A stretch of DNA of 64,000 nucleotides from Pleurocapsa minor GSE-CHR-MK 17-07R (lineage in GTDB: Bacteria > Chloroflexota > Anaerolineae > Aggregatilineales > Phototrophicaceae). The stretch is taken from NCBI GenBank assembly GCA_019359125.1, contig JAHHHY010000003.1:186001-250000 (forward strand), in the 5' to 3' direction. This document shows, piece by piece, positions 16,823-24,519 of the stretch. Both the position numbers and the translations under genes were made by a program. Within the stretch, counting starts at the first letter, position 1; each line of letters starts with the position of its first letter. Below the pieces are notes generated by a model. The model did no database searches and had not been told where the DNA came from. It worked only from the letters and a program-made list of their open reading frames with translations.

Positions 16823-18317
16823 CATCGGGGGGAGCCTCACCGCCGCCACCGCCGTCGTCGGGAGGAGGTTCACCGCCGCTGCCACCATCATCAGGGGGAG
16901 CTTCACCGCCGCCGCCACCGCCACCGTCGTCAGGGGGAGCTTCACCGCCGCCACCGCCACCGTCGTCAGGGGGAGGCTCACCGCCGCCACCGTCATCGGG
17001 AGGAGCTTCGCCACCGCCGCCGTCGCCATCGACGGGATCGCTGAATTCACCGGAGCCTCTGAATTCGTCAGCGGTTCCGTCACTGTCAAAAGGGGGTTCG
17101 TCTGCGCTGCCATCCTCTGAGTCATCAAAACCAGCGTCCTGGTCGGCCCCATCGTCGATGAATTCTTCGTCATCCATCAGCGACGGATCAAATTCATCCG
17201 CGAAAGCACTCTCATAATCATCATTCAGATAGGCATCCATCAGATCGAGGTCCAGCCCGTAGGCATCCGCCACATCGGCAATAGTTTCCTCATCCAGGCC
17301 AAACGACTCGGTGATCGCTGCCAGCTGGTCTTCATCCAATTCCAGGAAGTCGAGATTCTCCAGGGTAAACACGCCCAGATCATCCAGCGTCACGCCCTCC
17401 AGGTCTTCTGGCAGGAAGTCATATTCGCCAAACAGCCACAGCAGGTCATCCAGCAGATACGGGTCCATCTCACTGATCAGGTCGAAATCCATCATGGCCA
17501 GATAGTCGATGTCTTCCTCGCTGGGCAAATCGGCGTCATAGGCGAACACGTCCTCCGGAAATTCTTCCAGGAACTGGAGCGTCTCCAGATCATCCTCCTC
17601 AAACAGCTCCGGCTCATACCATGCGTCTTCGATGATGAAGCCTTCTTCATCGAGGTCGACTTCGCGGCTGAAACCGGCCGGAATCACCACCCCGTTCGAC
17701 TCGACGCGGCCGTCAGTGGTGGACACACGCAGGCGGCCGTTTTCCATCGTGCGGAAGGTCACTGTGCTGCCGATGTTGAAATTCGCGCCATTGATGTTGA
17801 AAGCGACGTTGATATTCTGCGGCCCCTGAAGTGTGACCGAATTCAGCGGCACACCATCGCAGGTCGGGCGGCCGAGGCCGGTATTCAGCACAAACGATTG
17901 CAGAGGCGCGCCAGCACCGCCGTTGTTCAGCACGCTGGCCTCGCCAATCATCACAAAGGTGACGTTCTGGCCGGGCAGCGTGCCGGGAATATTGGCCTGC
18001 AGGCGCAGCAGCGCGATGCCCCATTCATTGGCCGACGGGTTATACGGCCGCGTGAACACGCTTTGCAGGCGATCCACACTGGTAATATTGCCCGGCGCGG
18101 TGAAGAAATTATTCTCACCGCCCACAGCGGTCGCGTCCACGCCAAAGTAGCCATAGCACGCCTGATTACGGTCAGTGGCGTTGCAGTTCGCGCCCATCTG
18201 ATTGAGCGCCTGCACGACAAAATCGGAGCACTGGTTCTGTGCAGCAGCACTGCCCATCGTGATGACCGCCAGCGTCCCATACGACAAAGCGCGGGTGACT
18301 TTTCGAAAGAACGTCAT
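16809..18317 (-). CDS. Secreted FecR-like protein with acidic domain and Gly/Pro/Asp repeat tail
   Basis: The 502-residue protein starts at ATG 18317 (AAGGATA upstream). A signal peptide (MTFFRKVTRALSYGTLAVITMGSAAAQ) leads to a Cys-containing N-domain (QCSDFVVQALNQMGANCNATDRNQACYGYFG) and a FecR-like region with NVAFNINGANFNIGSTVTFRTMENGRLRVSTTDGRVESNGVVIPAGFSREVDLD. About 220 strongly acidic residues follow (roughly one Asp or Glu in every three), and the tail is a six-fold repeat of the type [10 protein letters not shown] / GGGGEPPPDD. The acidic part looks disordered or calcium-binding, and the tail is a flexible, possibly cell-wall-spanning stalk. No known function can be assigned; it is probably extracellular. 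Confidence 0.78.
   Translation of the reverse strand: MTFFRKVTRALSYGTLAVITMGSAAAQNQCSDFVVQALNQMGANCNATDRNQACYGYFGVDATAVGGENNFFTAPGNITSVDRLQSVFTRPYNPSANEWGIALLRLQANIPGTLPGQNVTFVMIGEASVLNNGGAGAPLQSFVLNTGLGRPTCDGVPLNSVTLQGPQNINVAFNINGANFNIGSTVTFRTMENGRLRVSTTDGRVESNGVVIPAGFSREVDLDEEGFIIEDAWYEPELFEEDDLETLQFLEEFPEDVFAYDADLPSEEDIDYLAMMDFDLISEMDPYLLDDLLWLFGEYDFLPEDLEGVTLDDLGVFTLENLDFLELDEDQLAAITESFGLDEETIADVADAYGLDLDLMDAYLNDDYESAFADEFDPSLMDDEEFIDDGADQDAGFDDSEDGSADEPPFDSDGTADEFRGSGEFSDPVDGDGGGGEAPPDDGGGGEPPPDDGGGGGGEAPPDDGGGGGGGEAPPDDGGSGGEPPPDDGGGGGEAPPDDGGG
16824..17040. repeat. Coding minisatellite ([10 protein letters not shown] repeats)
   Basis: Six imperfect DNA repeats of about 30-39 bp encode G(3-7)-E-(A/P)-PPDDG units at the C-terminus of the protein at 16809. 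The unit length varies by whole glycine codons, which suggests expansion and contraction by slippage in frame. The start codon of the downstream hydrolase lies at the end of this array. Confidence 0.85.
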
Positions 18318-18398
18318 GGGAAGAGTATCCTTCTGTACGCACAACACATGATTTTCTGAAAAACAGTATAGCCTAATAACGTAGGAGCAATCGTATAA

Positions 18399-19058
18399 AT
18401 GGCGATCGAAGCAGTCATCTGGGATATGGACGGCGTACTCGTGGACAGCGAGGCCTACTGGCTGGACTCGCGGATCACGTTTGCCGCGCGGCTGGGCAAG
18501 CCGTGGACGATGGACGACCAGCGCGCGGCCATGGGGCGCAGCACGGTGGAATGGGCCCATGTCATGCGCGACCGCCTGGCCATCGATATGGAGATTGACG
18601 ACATTATTGAGCAGGTGCGCGGCGGCGTGCTGGAGCGCATCGCTGCCCGGATGCCCTCGCTGCCCGGCGCGATTGAAGCGGTGCACACCGCCGCTGAACG
18701 CTATCCGGTGGCGCTGGCATCCGGCTCACCCACGATCGTCATTGACACCGTGATGCAGCTCACCGGCCTGAACAGCGTGTTTCAGGCGATTGTGTATGGC
18801 GACGACATGAAAGAGGGCAAGCCCTCCCCGGAAATCTATTTTGAAGCAGCCCGCCGCCTGAACGTGAATCCGGCCCGCTGTGTTGGCATCGAAGACTCGA
18901 TCAACGGGCTGAAGGCGCTGCGCAACGCGGGCATGTTCGCCATTGCCGTGCCCAGCCCCGGTTTCAGCCTGCCGACAGAGGCGCTGTCGCTGGCCCATGT
19001 GCATCTGGACTCGCTGGAGGCCTTCACCCCAGCGCTGCTGGAGGGCATCACGCTGTAA
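18399..19058 (+). CDS. HAD-superfamily phosphatase/phosphomutase (beta-PGM-like)
   Basis: The 219-residue HAD hydrolase has all four motifs: I, WDMDGVLVDSEAYW (nucleophile Asp and acid/base Asp); II, ALASGSP; III, the Lys of EGKPSPEIY; IV, GIEDSINGL. The helical cap of subclass I lies between motif I and II. AGGAG 11 nt upstream supports ATG 18399. The sequence is closest in feel to 2-deoxyglucose-6-phosphatase or beta-phosphoglucomutase-like enzymes acting on sugar phosphates. It is divergent from the FecR-like gene. Confidence 0.88.
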   Translation: MAIEAVIWDMDGVLVDSEAYWLDSRITFAARLGKPWTMDDQRAAMGRSTVEWAHVMRDRLAIDMEIDDIIEQVRGGVLERIAARMPSLPGAIEAVHTAAERYPVALASGSPTIVIDTVMQLTGLNSVFQAIVYGDDMKEGKPSPEIYFEAARRLNVNPARCVGIEDSINGLKALRNAGMFAIAVPSPGFSLPTEALSLAHVHLDSLEAFTPALLEGITL

Positions 19059-19086
19059 CAGATTTACCTGATGGCCTTGCACCGGC

Positions 19087-19144
19087 GGACACGGCAGGCC
19101 GCGTCCCTACGGTGTCTGCCGTGGGCAAGGCCTGCCTTGCCCAC
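19087..19144. repeat. Palindromic interspersed repeat (GTAGGGACGC family)
   Basis: 19087-19110 read on the minus strand gives GTAGGGACGCGGCCTGCCGT plus TCC, the same element found three times at 46531-46844. It is followed by a separate perfect hairpin GTGGGCAAGG/CCTTGCCCAC at 19121-19144. Located between the HAD gene stop and the convergent membrane-protein gene, with no ORF. Confidence 0.65.
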
Positions 19145-19188
19145 TACCAGTTCGCATTTTCTTTTCACGTGCGACCCGCTGCCCCGCC

Positions 19189-21507
19189 CTATTTGCGGCG
19201 CTGGCGCAGCAGCACGATGCACACCATCGTCACCATCAGCGATACGGCCGCCATGAATTTCGGCGAGCGCAGCGGGGATGACGCAGGCACAGGCGCGACT
19301 TGCCGCGGCTGTTCGTCCAGCACAATCTCGGTCATGACAGGCCGTTCGATGGGCACGACGATAATTTCGTCGGCGCTGGACGGCTGATGCACCGGATCAG
19401 GCATCTCTGGAGCGGCGTCTGCAGCGGCTGTGGCGGGCGCGGCGACTGGCCGGGGTGTCCGGTTGGGCCATACCAGCCAGCCAATCGCAAACAGGGCCGC
19501 CAGCACGGTGATGCTGCCGCCCAGCTTCAGCGTCGGCGCGGTGTAGATAAATTCCACGCGCGCGGGCTGATCGCCTGGCGGCAGCACCACGCCCAGCAGC
19601 TCGCCCATAGACTGCACCTCGGCCGGCGCGCCATCCACCCGTGCAATCCAGCCCGGGTAGGCAATTTCCTGCATCACAGCGACCACTTCCTGATCGGGCG
19701 ATGGCATGGCTTCCAGCCAGATGTGCTCTGGCGTGCGCCCCAGAATAGTCGCGGGCGTCGTCAAAGACAGGGGCAGCGGGAATGGCGCTTCGCTGAGCTG
19801 CTCCAGCGGGACAGTGAAGGCAACGCTGAGCGTGTCCGGATTACGCCACATACACGGCGTATCCGAATCCGGCGCGCGCGCGGGGCTGTCGGTCATCGGC
19901 TGATAGCCCAGCCCCATCAGGTACTCTGGCGACTCATCCCACTGCGGCATGTAAAACTCGGCTGGCTCATTGGTCAGGTCGTAGGGATATAGAGTGGATG
20001 CCACCCCGCTGAGGTCGTATTCCGCGCCGACATTGACCATGCGCACCTGTTCGGTCACGAAAGCCGTTGCGTAGTCATACTCACGGCGATACACCTGCAG
20101 GAACTCATCCGGAACCTGGCGACGCAGCCAGCGCACACAGGTTTGCACTTCCTCGCCCGGCGTCTCATTCACATCCCAGATGAAGTCATAGGGTTGACGC
20201 GTATTGTAAACCTGCATGACCGAGACGCCGCTGCCCAGCACCAGCACGCCGGTCGCCAGCAGCGCGCCCAGATTAACGAGTCGGCGCCTATTCTGCCGAT
20301 TCGACAGGTCGAGCGCGCGCAGCAAGCCATCAACGCGCAGGCCGGCAAGCACGATCAACAGGAAAGCCGCCACCGTGTTCATGCGCTCGATGAAACGCCA
20401 CTGCGCGATCAGCGGGATATTCTCGTACATCCAGTTGATGACCGGGTTGATGCCCAGGCCCCACGTGAAGAACAGCAGGAAGGCGATGCCCAGCATGACC
20501 CAGAAACGCCAGTCCTGTTCAGGCGATGCGCGGCGGTGCAGCACGCCCGGAATCGGCGGCAGCAGCACGAAGATCACCAGCGCAAACCAGCCCGGCATCG
20601 AATAGCCATAGAGATTTTCGGCAAACAAGCCGCTAAAGCGCACATCCGGGCTGAAGAGCTGGAAAAACACCATCAGCGGATCACCGGTCTGGCGCAGCAC
20701 TTCATTCGGGTGCGCCTTGACCAGCCCAAAGTTCAGCCCGACCGTGACGGCAGTGACCGCGCACAAGCCGATCATCAGCGCGATGGCCAGGGCAAAGCCC
20801 CGAATCCGCGGCTGGTCAAGCACAATACGGCTGAAATCTGGCGAGAGGCGCACGCAGTAAAACGCGGCAATCAGCCCGACCAGGATCAGCGCGGGCAGGA
20901 TGTTGTACAGGTTGCCGCCCAGGAACAGCAGGCCAAGCGCCAGCGCCAGCAGCACCGGCGGCCAGCGTTTGTTCGGCAGCCGGATGATCGCCAGGCCGCC
21001 CGCCATCACCCACGGGAAATAGGCCTGGGTGGTGCCAAGCTGCATGAAGCCCATGCCGATCACCGACTGCATATTGGCCTTCAGCACTAGCAGACAGCCG
21101 GTCAGCACGCGCGCCGGGCCTCTCCAGCCCAGCACCCAGCCCAGGAACCACCCGCCCAGCCCGGCGATGGCAAAATGCACAATGACGGCGATCTTCAGCC
21201 CGTTGATACCGCCAGACAGCAGCACCGGCACGGCATAAAACGGGTTCGCCATGAACGAATAGGCTTCATCGACGGCCGGCTGGCCAGCATCCAGGTAAGG
21301 CTGCCACTGCGGAATATAGCCCGACTGCCGGAAGATCGTGGACACCCATGCCGCCGAGGAGGTCAGATATTCGGATTCGCCGCCAGACAGCCGCCAGCGC
21401 GTGCTGAAGTTGCGGTAGCCGCCCGTGGCCAGCCAGGCCACCAGCAGCACGAGCAGGATTTCCACGATTACCTGAAGACGAATTGCGCCGCGCAGCCTGT
21501 CGATCAC
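19189..21507 (-). CDS. YfhO-like large membrane protein (GT-C-type)
   Basis: The 772-residue protein starts with a cytoplasmic basic segment and about 12 hydrophobic helices (for example LLVLLVAWLATGG, VLLALALGLLFLGG, LAIALMIGLCAVTAVTVGLNFG). A luminal loop near residue 50 carries SGGESEYLTSSAAWVSTIFRQSGYIPQWQPYLDAGQP, typical of YfhO/GT-C proteins that glycosylate lipoteichoic or related polymers. A soluble extracytoplasmic domain (residues about 440-640, with WDESPEYLMG and YPGWIARVDG) follows, then a final helix and RQRRK tail. The start is GTG 21507, with GAGGGG upstream. YfhO proteins are proposed to attach sugars to surface polymers; the exact activity is unknown. Confidence 0.75.
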   Translation of the reverse strand: MIDRLRGAIRLQVIVEILLVLLVAWLATGGYRNFSTRWRLSGGESEYLTSSAAWVSTIFRQSGYIPQWQPYLDAGQPAVDEAYSFMANPFYAVPVLLSGGINGLKIAVIVHFAIAGLGGWFLGWVLGWRGPARVLTGCLLVLKANMQSVIGMGFMQLGTTQAYFPWVMAGGLAIIRLPNKRWPPVLLALALGLLFLGGNLYNILPALILVGLIAAFYCVRLSPDFSRIVLDQPRIRGFALAIALMIGLCAVTAVTVGLNFGLVKAHPNEVLRQTGDPLMVFFQLFSPDVRFSGLFAENLYGYSMPGWFALVIFVLLPPIPGVLHRRASPEQDWRFWVMLGIAFLLFFTWGLGINPVINWMYENIPLIAQWRFIERMNTVAAFLLIVLAGLRVDGLLRALDLSNRQNRRRLVNLGALLATGVLVLGSGVSVMQVYNTRQPYDFIWDVNETPGEEVQTCVRWLRRQVPDEFLQVYRREYDYATAFVTEQVRMVNVGAEYDLSGVASTLYPYDLTNEPAEFYMPQWDESPEYLMGLGYQPMTDSPARAPDSDTPCMWRNPDTLSVAFTVPLEQLSEAPFPLPLSLTTPATILGRTPEHIWLEAMPSPDQEVVAVMQEIAYPGWIARVDGAPAEVQSMGELLGVVLPPGDQPARVEFIYTAPTLKLGGSITVLAALFAIGWLVWPNRTPRPVAAPATAAADAAPEMPDPVHQPSSADEIIVVPIERPVMTEIVLDEQPRQVAPVPASSPLRSPKFMAAVSLMVTMVCIVLLRQRRK

Positions 21508-21849
21508 GAAGATTCCCCTCTAACCGAGTCTGACAATCTTTTTGATAATGTCGGTGAAACAACAGTATGAAGACGAATCTTATTCACGCAGCGCGCAGCG
21601 AAACAGTGGCCTGCGTCCTGCACACATTTCAGATAGTACAGGGATTCTGTGCCTGTGAAGCTAAAGCTTGTCTGAATGCTGGCATGTGGTCGCAAAAGGG
21701 GTTGAGCGAAAGTGACCCACGGGCGTCGCGCTGACTGCATCGCGTGGCCACAAGCCAGCACCAGATGCTTTGCAAATTAGAATAAATGTGCTAAAATCAA
21801 GAGAAGTAAGGGTGTCATTCTGGCGCCCAACACACTGAAGGGAGCAGTC
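21508..21849. other. Intergenic region with promoter for the VOC protein gene
   Basis: This 342-bp divergent gap contains no convincing gene. TTGCAA at 21770-21775 and TAAAAT at 21792-21797 (16-nt spacing) form a plausible promoter reading toward 21850. The rest is relatively AT-rich, with no stable palindrome and no recognisable RNA. Confidence 0.5.
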
Positions 21850-22284
21850 ATGTCGCGCATCAGCGTCTATCTCAACTTCATGGGCAAAACCGAGGAAGCC
21901 TTCAATTTTTACAGGTCGGTCTTTGGGACTGAATTCGCCGGGCCCATCACCTACATGGGCGATGCACCAGCAGACCCATCGCGCCCGCCCCTGTCAGAAG
22001 CTGAGCAGAAGCTGGTGATGCACGTCGAACTGCCGATTCTGGGCGGCGGGGTGCTGATGGGCACAGACATGCTGGAGTCGCAGGGGCACCAGCTGAGCAT
22101 CGGCAATGGCATCACCATCAATCTGGAGCCGGACACCCGCGAAGAAGGGGATCGCTTGTTTACCGCGCTGTCTGCGGGCGGACAGGTGACCATGCCGCTG
22201 ACAGACATGTTCTGGGGCGACCGCTTCGGCACCATCATCGACCGCTACGGCATCCCGTGGATGTTCAATTTCCCTGGAAAATAG
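21850..22284 (+). CDS. VOC-family (PhnB-like glyoxalase fold) protein
   Basis: The 144-residue protein has two beta-alpha-beta-beta-beta halves of the VOC fold. The PhnB-like N-terminus MSRISVYLNFMGKTEEAFNFYRSVFGTEFAG is followed by the central EQKLVMHVELPILGGGVLMGTDM and the C-terminal MPLTDMFWGDRFGTIIDRYGIPWMFN. The last segment (W-G-x-R-F-G-x-I-x-D-x-x-G-x-x-W) is the signature of DUF1428/PhnB-like proteins. The family is metal-binding and non-specific in annotation. A GAAGGGAG element precedes ATG 21850. Confidence 0.88.
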   Translation: MSRISVYLNFMGKTEEAFNFYRSVFGTEFAGPITYMGDAPADPSRPPLSEAEQKLVMHVELPILGGGVLMGTDMLESQGHQLSIGNGITINLEPDTREEGDRLFTALSAGGQVTMPLTDMFWGDRFGTIIDRYGIPWMFNFPGK

Positions 22285-22306
22285 CCGGTATCACAAACAG
22301 ACAAAA

Positions 22307-22335
22307 AACGGGGCGCACTCACATGCGCCCCGTTT
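22307..22335 (+). terminator. Bidirectional intrinsic terminator
   Basis: AAACGGGGCGCA and TGCGCCCCGTTT pair perfectly around a 5-6 nt loop, with an A-tract on one side. It lies between the convergent VOC gene and thrS and probably serves both. Confidence 0.85.
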
Positions 22336-22340
22336 GATTT

Positions 22341-24149
22341 CTACTTCAGTTCCAGCGACTTGCTGTCGATGACCTGTTTGGCCAGCGCCAGGAAATCAGC
22401 CACCGGCAGCGCGCCCAGGTCTTCGTCGCTGCGCAGGCGCACGCTGACGGCATTGGCGGCGATGTCCTTGTCGCCCACGATCAGCATGTAGGGCACGTGC
22501 TGCTCGCGGTGGATGGCGATCTTCTGGCCCATGCGGTTCTTGCTGGCATCCACCACTACACGCATGCCCTGCGCGCGCATCTGCTTCGCGACGCCATTGG
22601 CATACTCGGCGTGCTTGTCGGTAATGGGAATGATGACCGCCTGCACAGGCGTCAGCCAGACCGGGAACTTGCCATCGAAATGCTCAATCAGGATGCCGAC
22701 GAACCGTTCCAGGCTGCCAAACGGCGCACGATGAATCATGACCGGGCGCTGGCGCGTGTTGTCTTCGGCCACGTATTCCAGCTCGAAGCGTGCAGGCAGG
22801 TTGTAGTCGACCTGCACCGTGCCCAGCTGCCAGCGACGCTTCAACACATCACGGAAGATGAAGTCCAGCTTCGGGCCGTAGAAGGCAGCTTCGCCCTCCT
22901 CCACCGTGTGCGGCAGATTGAGCTCCTGGCAGGCCTGCAGAATGGCGGCGGTCGCCTTTTCCCACAGGCTGTCATCCCCCACATACTTGTCGCTTTTCGG
23001 GTCGCGGATGCCCACGCGCGCGCTGAAATCGGTCAGGCCCAGCGTGCTGAATACGTACTGAATCAGGCGCACGACATCCTTGAACTCGGATAGCAGCTGC
23101 TCTGGTGTGACGAACAGGTGGGCGTCGTCGACCGTGAAGCCACGCACGCGCGTCAGCCCATTCAGCTCACCACTCTGCTCGTAGCGATACACCGTGCCAA
23201 ACTCGGCATAGCGCACCGGCAGATCACGATACGAGCGCATTTCGCTCTTGTAGATCTGGATGTGATGCGGGCAGTTCATCGGCTTGAGCAGGTATTCTTC
23301 GTCGTCCACCTGAATCGGCGCGTACTGGCTGTCCTTGTAGTAAGGATAGTGGCCGGACGTGCGATACAGGTTCAGATTGCCGATATGCGGCGTAATGACC
23401 GGCTCATAGCCATTGTCCACCTGCACCTGGCGCAGCCAGCGCTCCAGTGTATCGCGCAGGGAGGCACCCTTCGGCTTCCACAGCGGCAGGCCCTTGCCCA
23501 CCAGGGGCGACAGCATAAACAGGCCCAGCTTTTCGCCCACCAGGCGGTGGTCGCGGCGTTTGGCTTCTTCCAGGCGATGCAGATAGTCCGCCAGCGCCTC
23601 GGCATTTTCAAACGCCGTGCCATAGATGCGCGTGAGCTGCTGGCGTTTTTCGTCGCCCTTCCAGTACGCGCCCGCCGGCATCTTGTATGTCACATTGATC
23701 GCTTCAGGGTCGATCTCGCTGGTGCTGGCGACATGCGGCCCACGGCACAGGTCGGTAAACGTATCCTGCGTGTAGATGGTAATTTTATCGGCAGGGCCAG
23801 CGACCACCTCGCCATTGTCGTCGGTGCGGCCTGCCGTCAGGTCATCAATGGCTTCCAGCTTGTAGGGTTGATCTTGGAACAGCACGCGCGCTTCATCAGG
23901 CGAGACTTCGCGCACAGAGAACGCGTGGCCGCCGCGAATAATCGCCTTCATGCGCTCCTGCACCCAGGTCATATCTTCATCGGTAGCCGGGCGCGGCAGG
24001 TCAAAGTCGTAGTAGAACCCGTCGTCGATAGGGGGGCCGAACGCGATCTTCGCGCCGGGGAACCGTTCCAGCATCGCCTCGGCCAGCACGTGCGCCGTGC
24101 TGTGGCGAATGCGATACAGTTGGCTGTCTTTGTACGCCGCTTGTGACAT
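22341..24149 (-). CDS. thrS: Threonine--tRNA ligase lacking a TGS domain
   Basis: It charges tRNA-Thr. The start chosen is ATG 24149 (MSQAAYKDSQLYRIRHSTAH); a GTG at 24161 is possible. The protein enters directly into the N2 editing domain (HSTAHVLAEAM near residue 15), so the usual N-terminal TGS domain of about 60 residues is missing. The class II core follows: motif 1 region, the zinc ligand site LKPMNCPHHIQIY, motif 2 RYAEFGTVYRYEQSGEL, and motif 3 HRAPFGSLERFVGILIEHF. It ends in an anticodon-binding domain (VIIPITDKHAEYANGVAKQMR). The protein is 602 residues compared with about 640 in E. coli. The upstream 350 bp holds no minus-strand T-box that I can recognise. Confidence 0.95.
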   Translation of the reverse strand: MSQAAYKDSQLYRIRHSTAHVLAEAMLERFPGAKIAFGPPIDDGFYYDFDLPRPATDEDMTWVQERMKAIIRGGHAFSVREVSPDEARVLFQDQPYKLEAIDDLTAGRTDDNGEVVAGPADKITIYTQDTFTDLCRGPHVASTSEIDPEAINVTYKMPAGAYWKGDEKRQQLTRIYGTAFENAEALADYLHRLEEAKRRDHRLVGEKLGLFMLSPLVGKGLPLWKPKGASLRDTLERWLRQVQVDNGYEPVITPHIGNLNLYRTSGHYPYYKDSQYAPIQVDDEEYLLKPMNCPHHIQIYKSEMRSYRDLPVRYAEFGTVYRYEQSGELNGLTRVRGFTVDDAHLFVTPEQLLSEFKDVVRLIQYVFSTLGLTDFSARVGIRDPKSDKYVGDDSLWEKATAAILQACQELNLPHTVEEGEAAFYGPKLDFIFRDVLKRRWQLGTVQVDYNLPARFELEYVAEDNTRQRPVMIHRAPFGSLERFVGILIEHFDGKFPVWLTPVQAVIIPITDKHAEYANGVAKQMRAQGMRVVVDASKNRMGQKIAIHREQHVPYMLIVGDKDIAANAVSVRLRSDEDLGALPVADFLALAKQVIDSKSLELK

Positions 24150-24273
24150 GTTGTGAAGCACTCCAGCAGGAAAAAGTCGTGTTCAGTATAGCAGAAACAG
24201 AAGGCCGTGGCACAGGCTTCCCACTGGCCCGTACGGGAAATATTAAAACGCCAGAAAACAGGCCGGATTTGTG

Positions 24274-24302
24274 TTGACGTAGCGCAAAGACAGGACTATC
24301 GT
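24274..24302 (+). promoter_or_regulatory. Promoter candidate for the KimA-like permease
   Basis: TTGACG at 24274-24279 and TATCGT at 24297-24302 are separated by 17 nt. Transcription from here would give a 5' leader of about 210 nt before the permease start at 24520. Confidence 0.5.
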
Positions 24303-24336
24303 AGTACATATGAGCGCACATTCCAGGCTGACGCAC

Positions 24337-24500
24337 GATTCAGTTCACTGAATCACACAGACGAATAGTCTTTGCGAGAGGGGACAATCATGGCCCCTCT
24401 TTTTTGTGCGATTCATACAACTGTGGCATTACAGATTCAGGCAGTAAAGATAGCAGTGAGAAGTTACTGTTTCTTTCGGGGCAGGAAATTTGAAATCCTG
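24337..24500 (+). promoter_or_regulatory. Structured 5' leader with terminator-like hairpin
   Basis: Three hairpins lie in the leader: GATTCAG/CTGAATC at 24337-24354, AGAGGGG/CCCCTCT plus a run of five or more T at 24377-24405 (a textbook intrinsic terminator), and CAGGA/TCCTG at 24482-24500. A second GATTCAG at 24434-24440 could compete for CTGAATC. KimA genes in other bacteria are governed by c-di-AMP riboswitches, but I cannot recognise that motif here. Attenuation is therefore inference. Confidence 0.5.
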
Positions 24501-24519
24501 TAGGGGGTAAATCCACAAA

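Noticed and set aside
16001..17173. A 390-codon start for the hydrolase
   Set aside because: The extra N-terminus is another-frame translation of the [10 protein letters not shown] minisatellite of the upstream gene.
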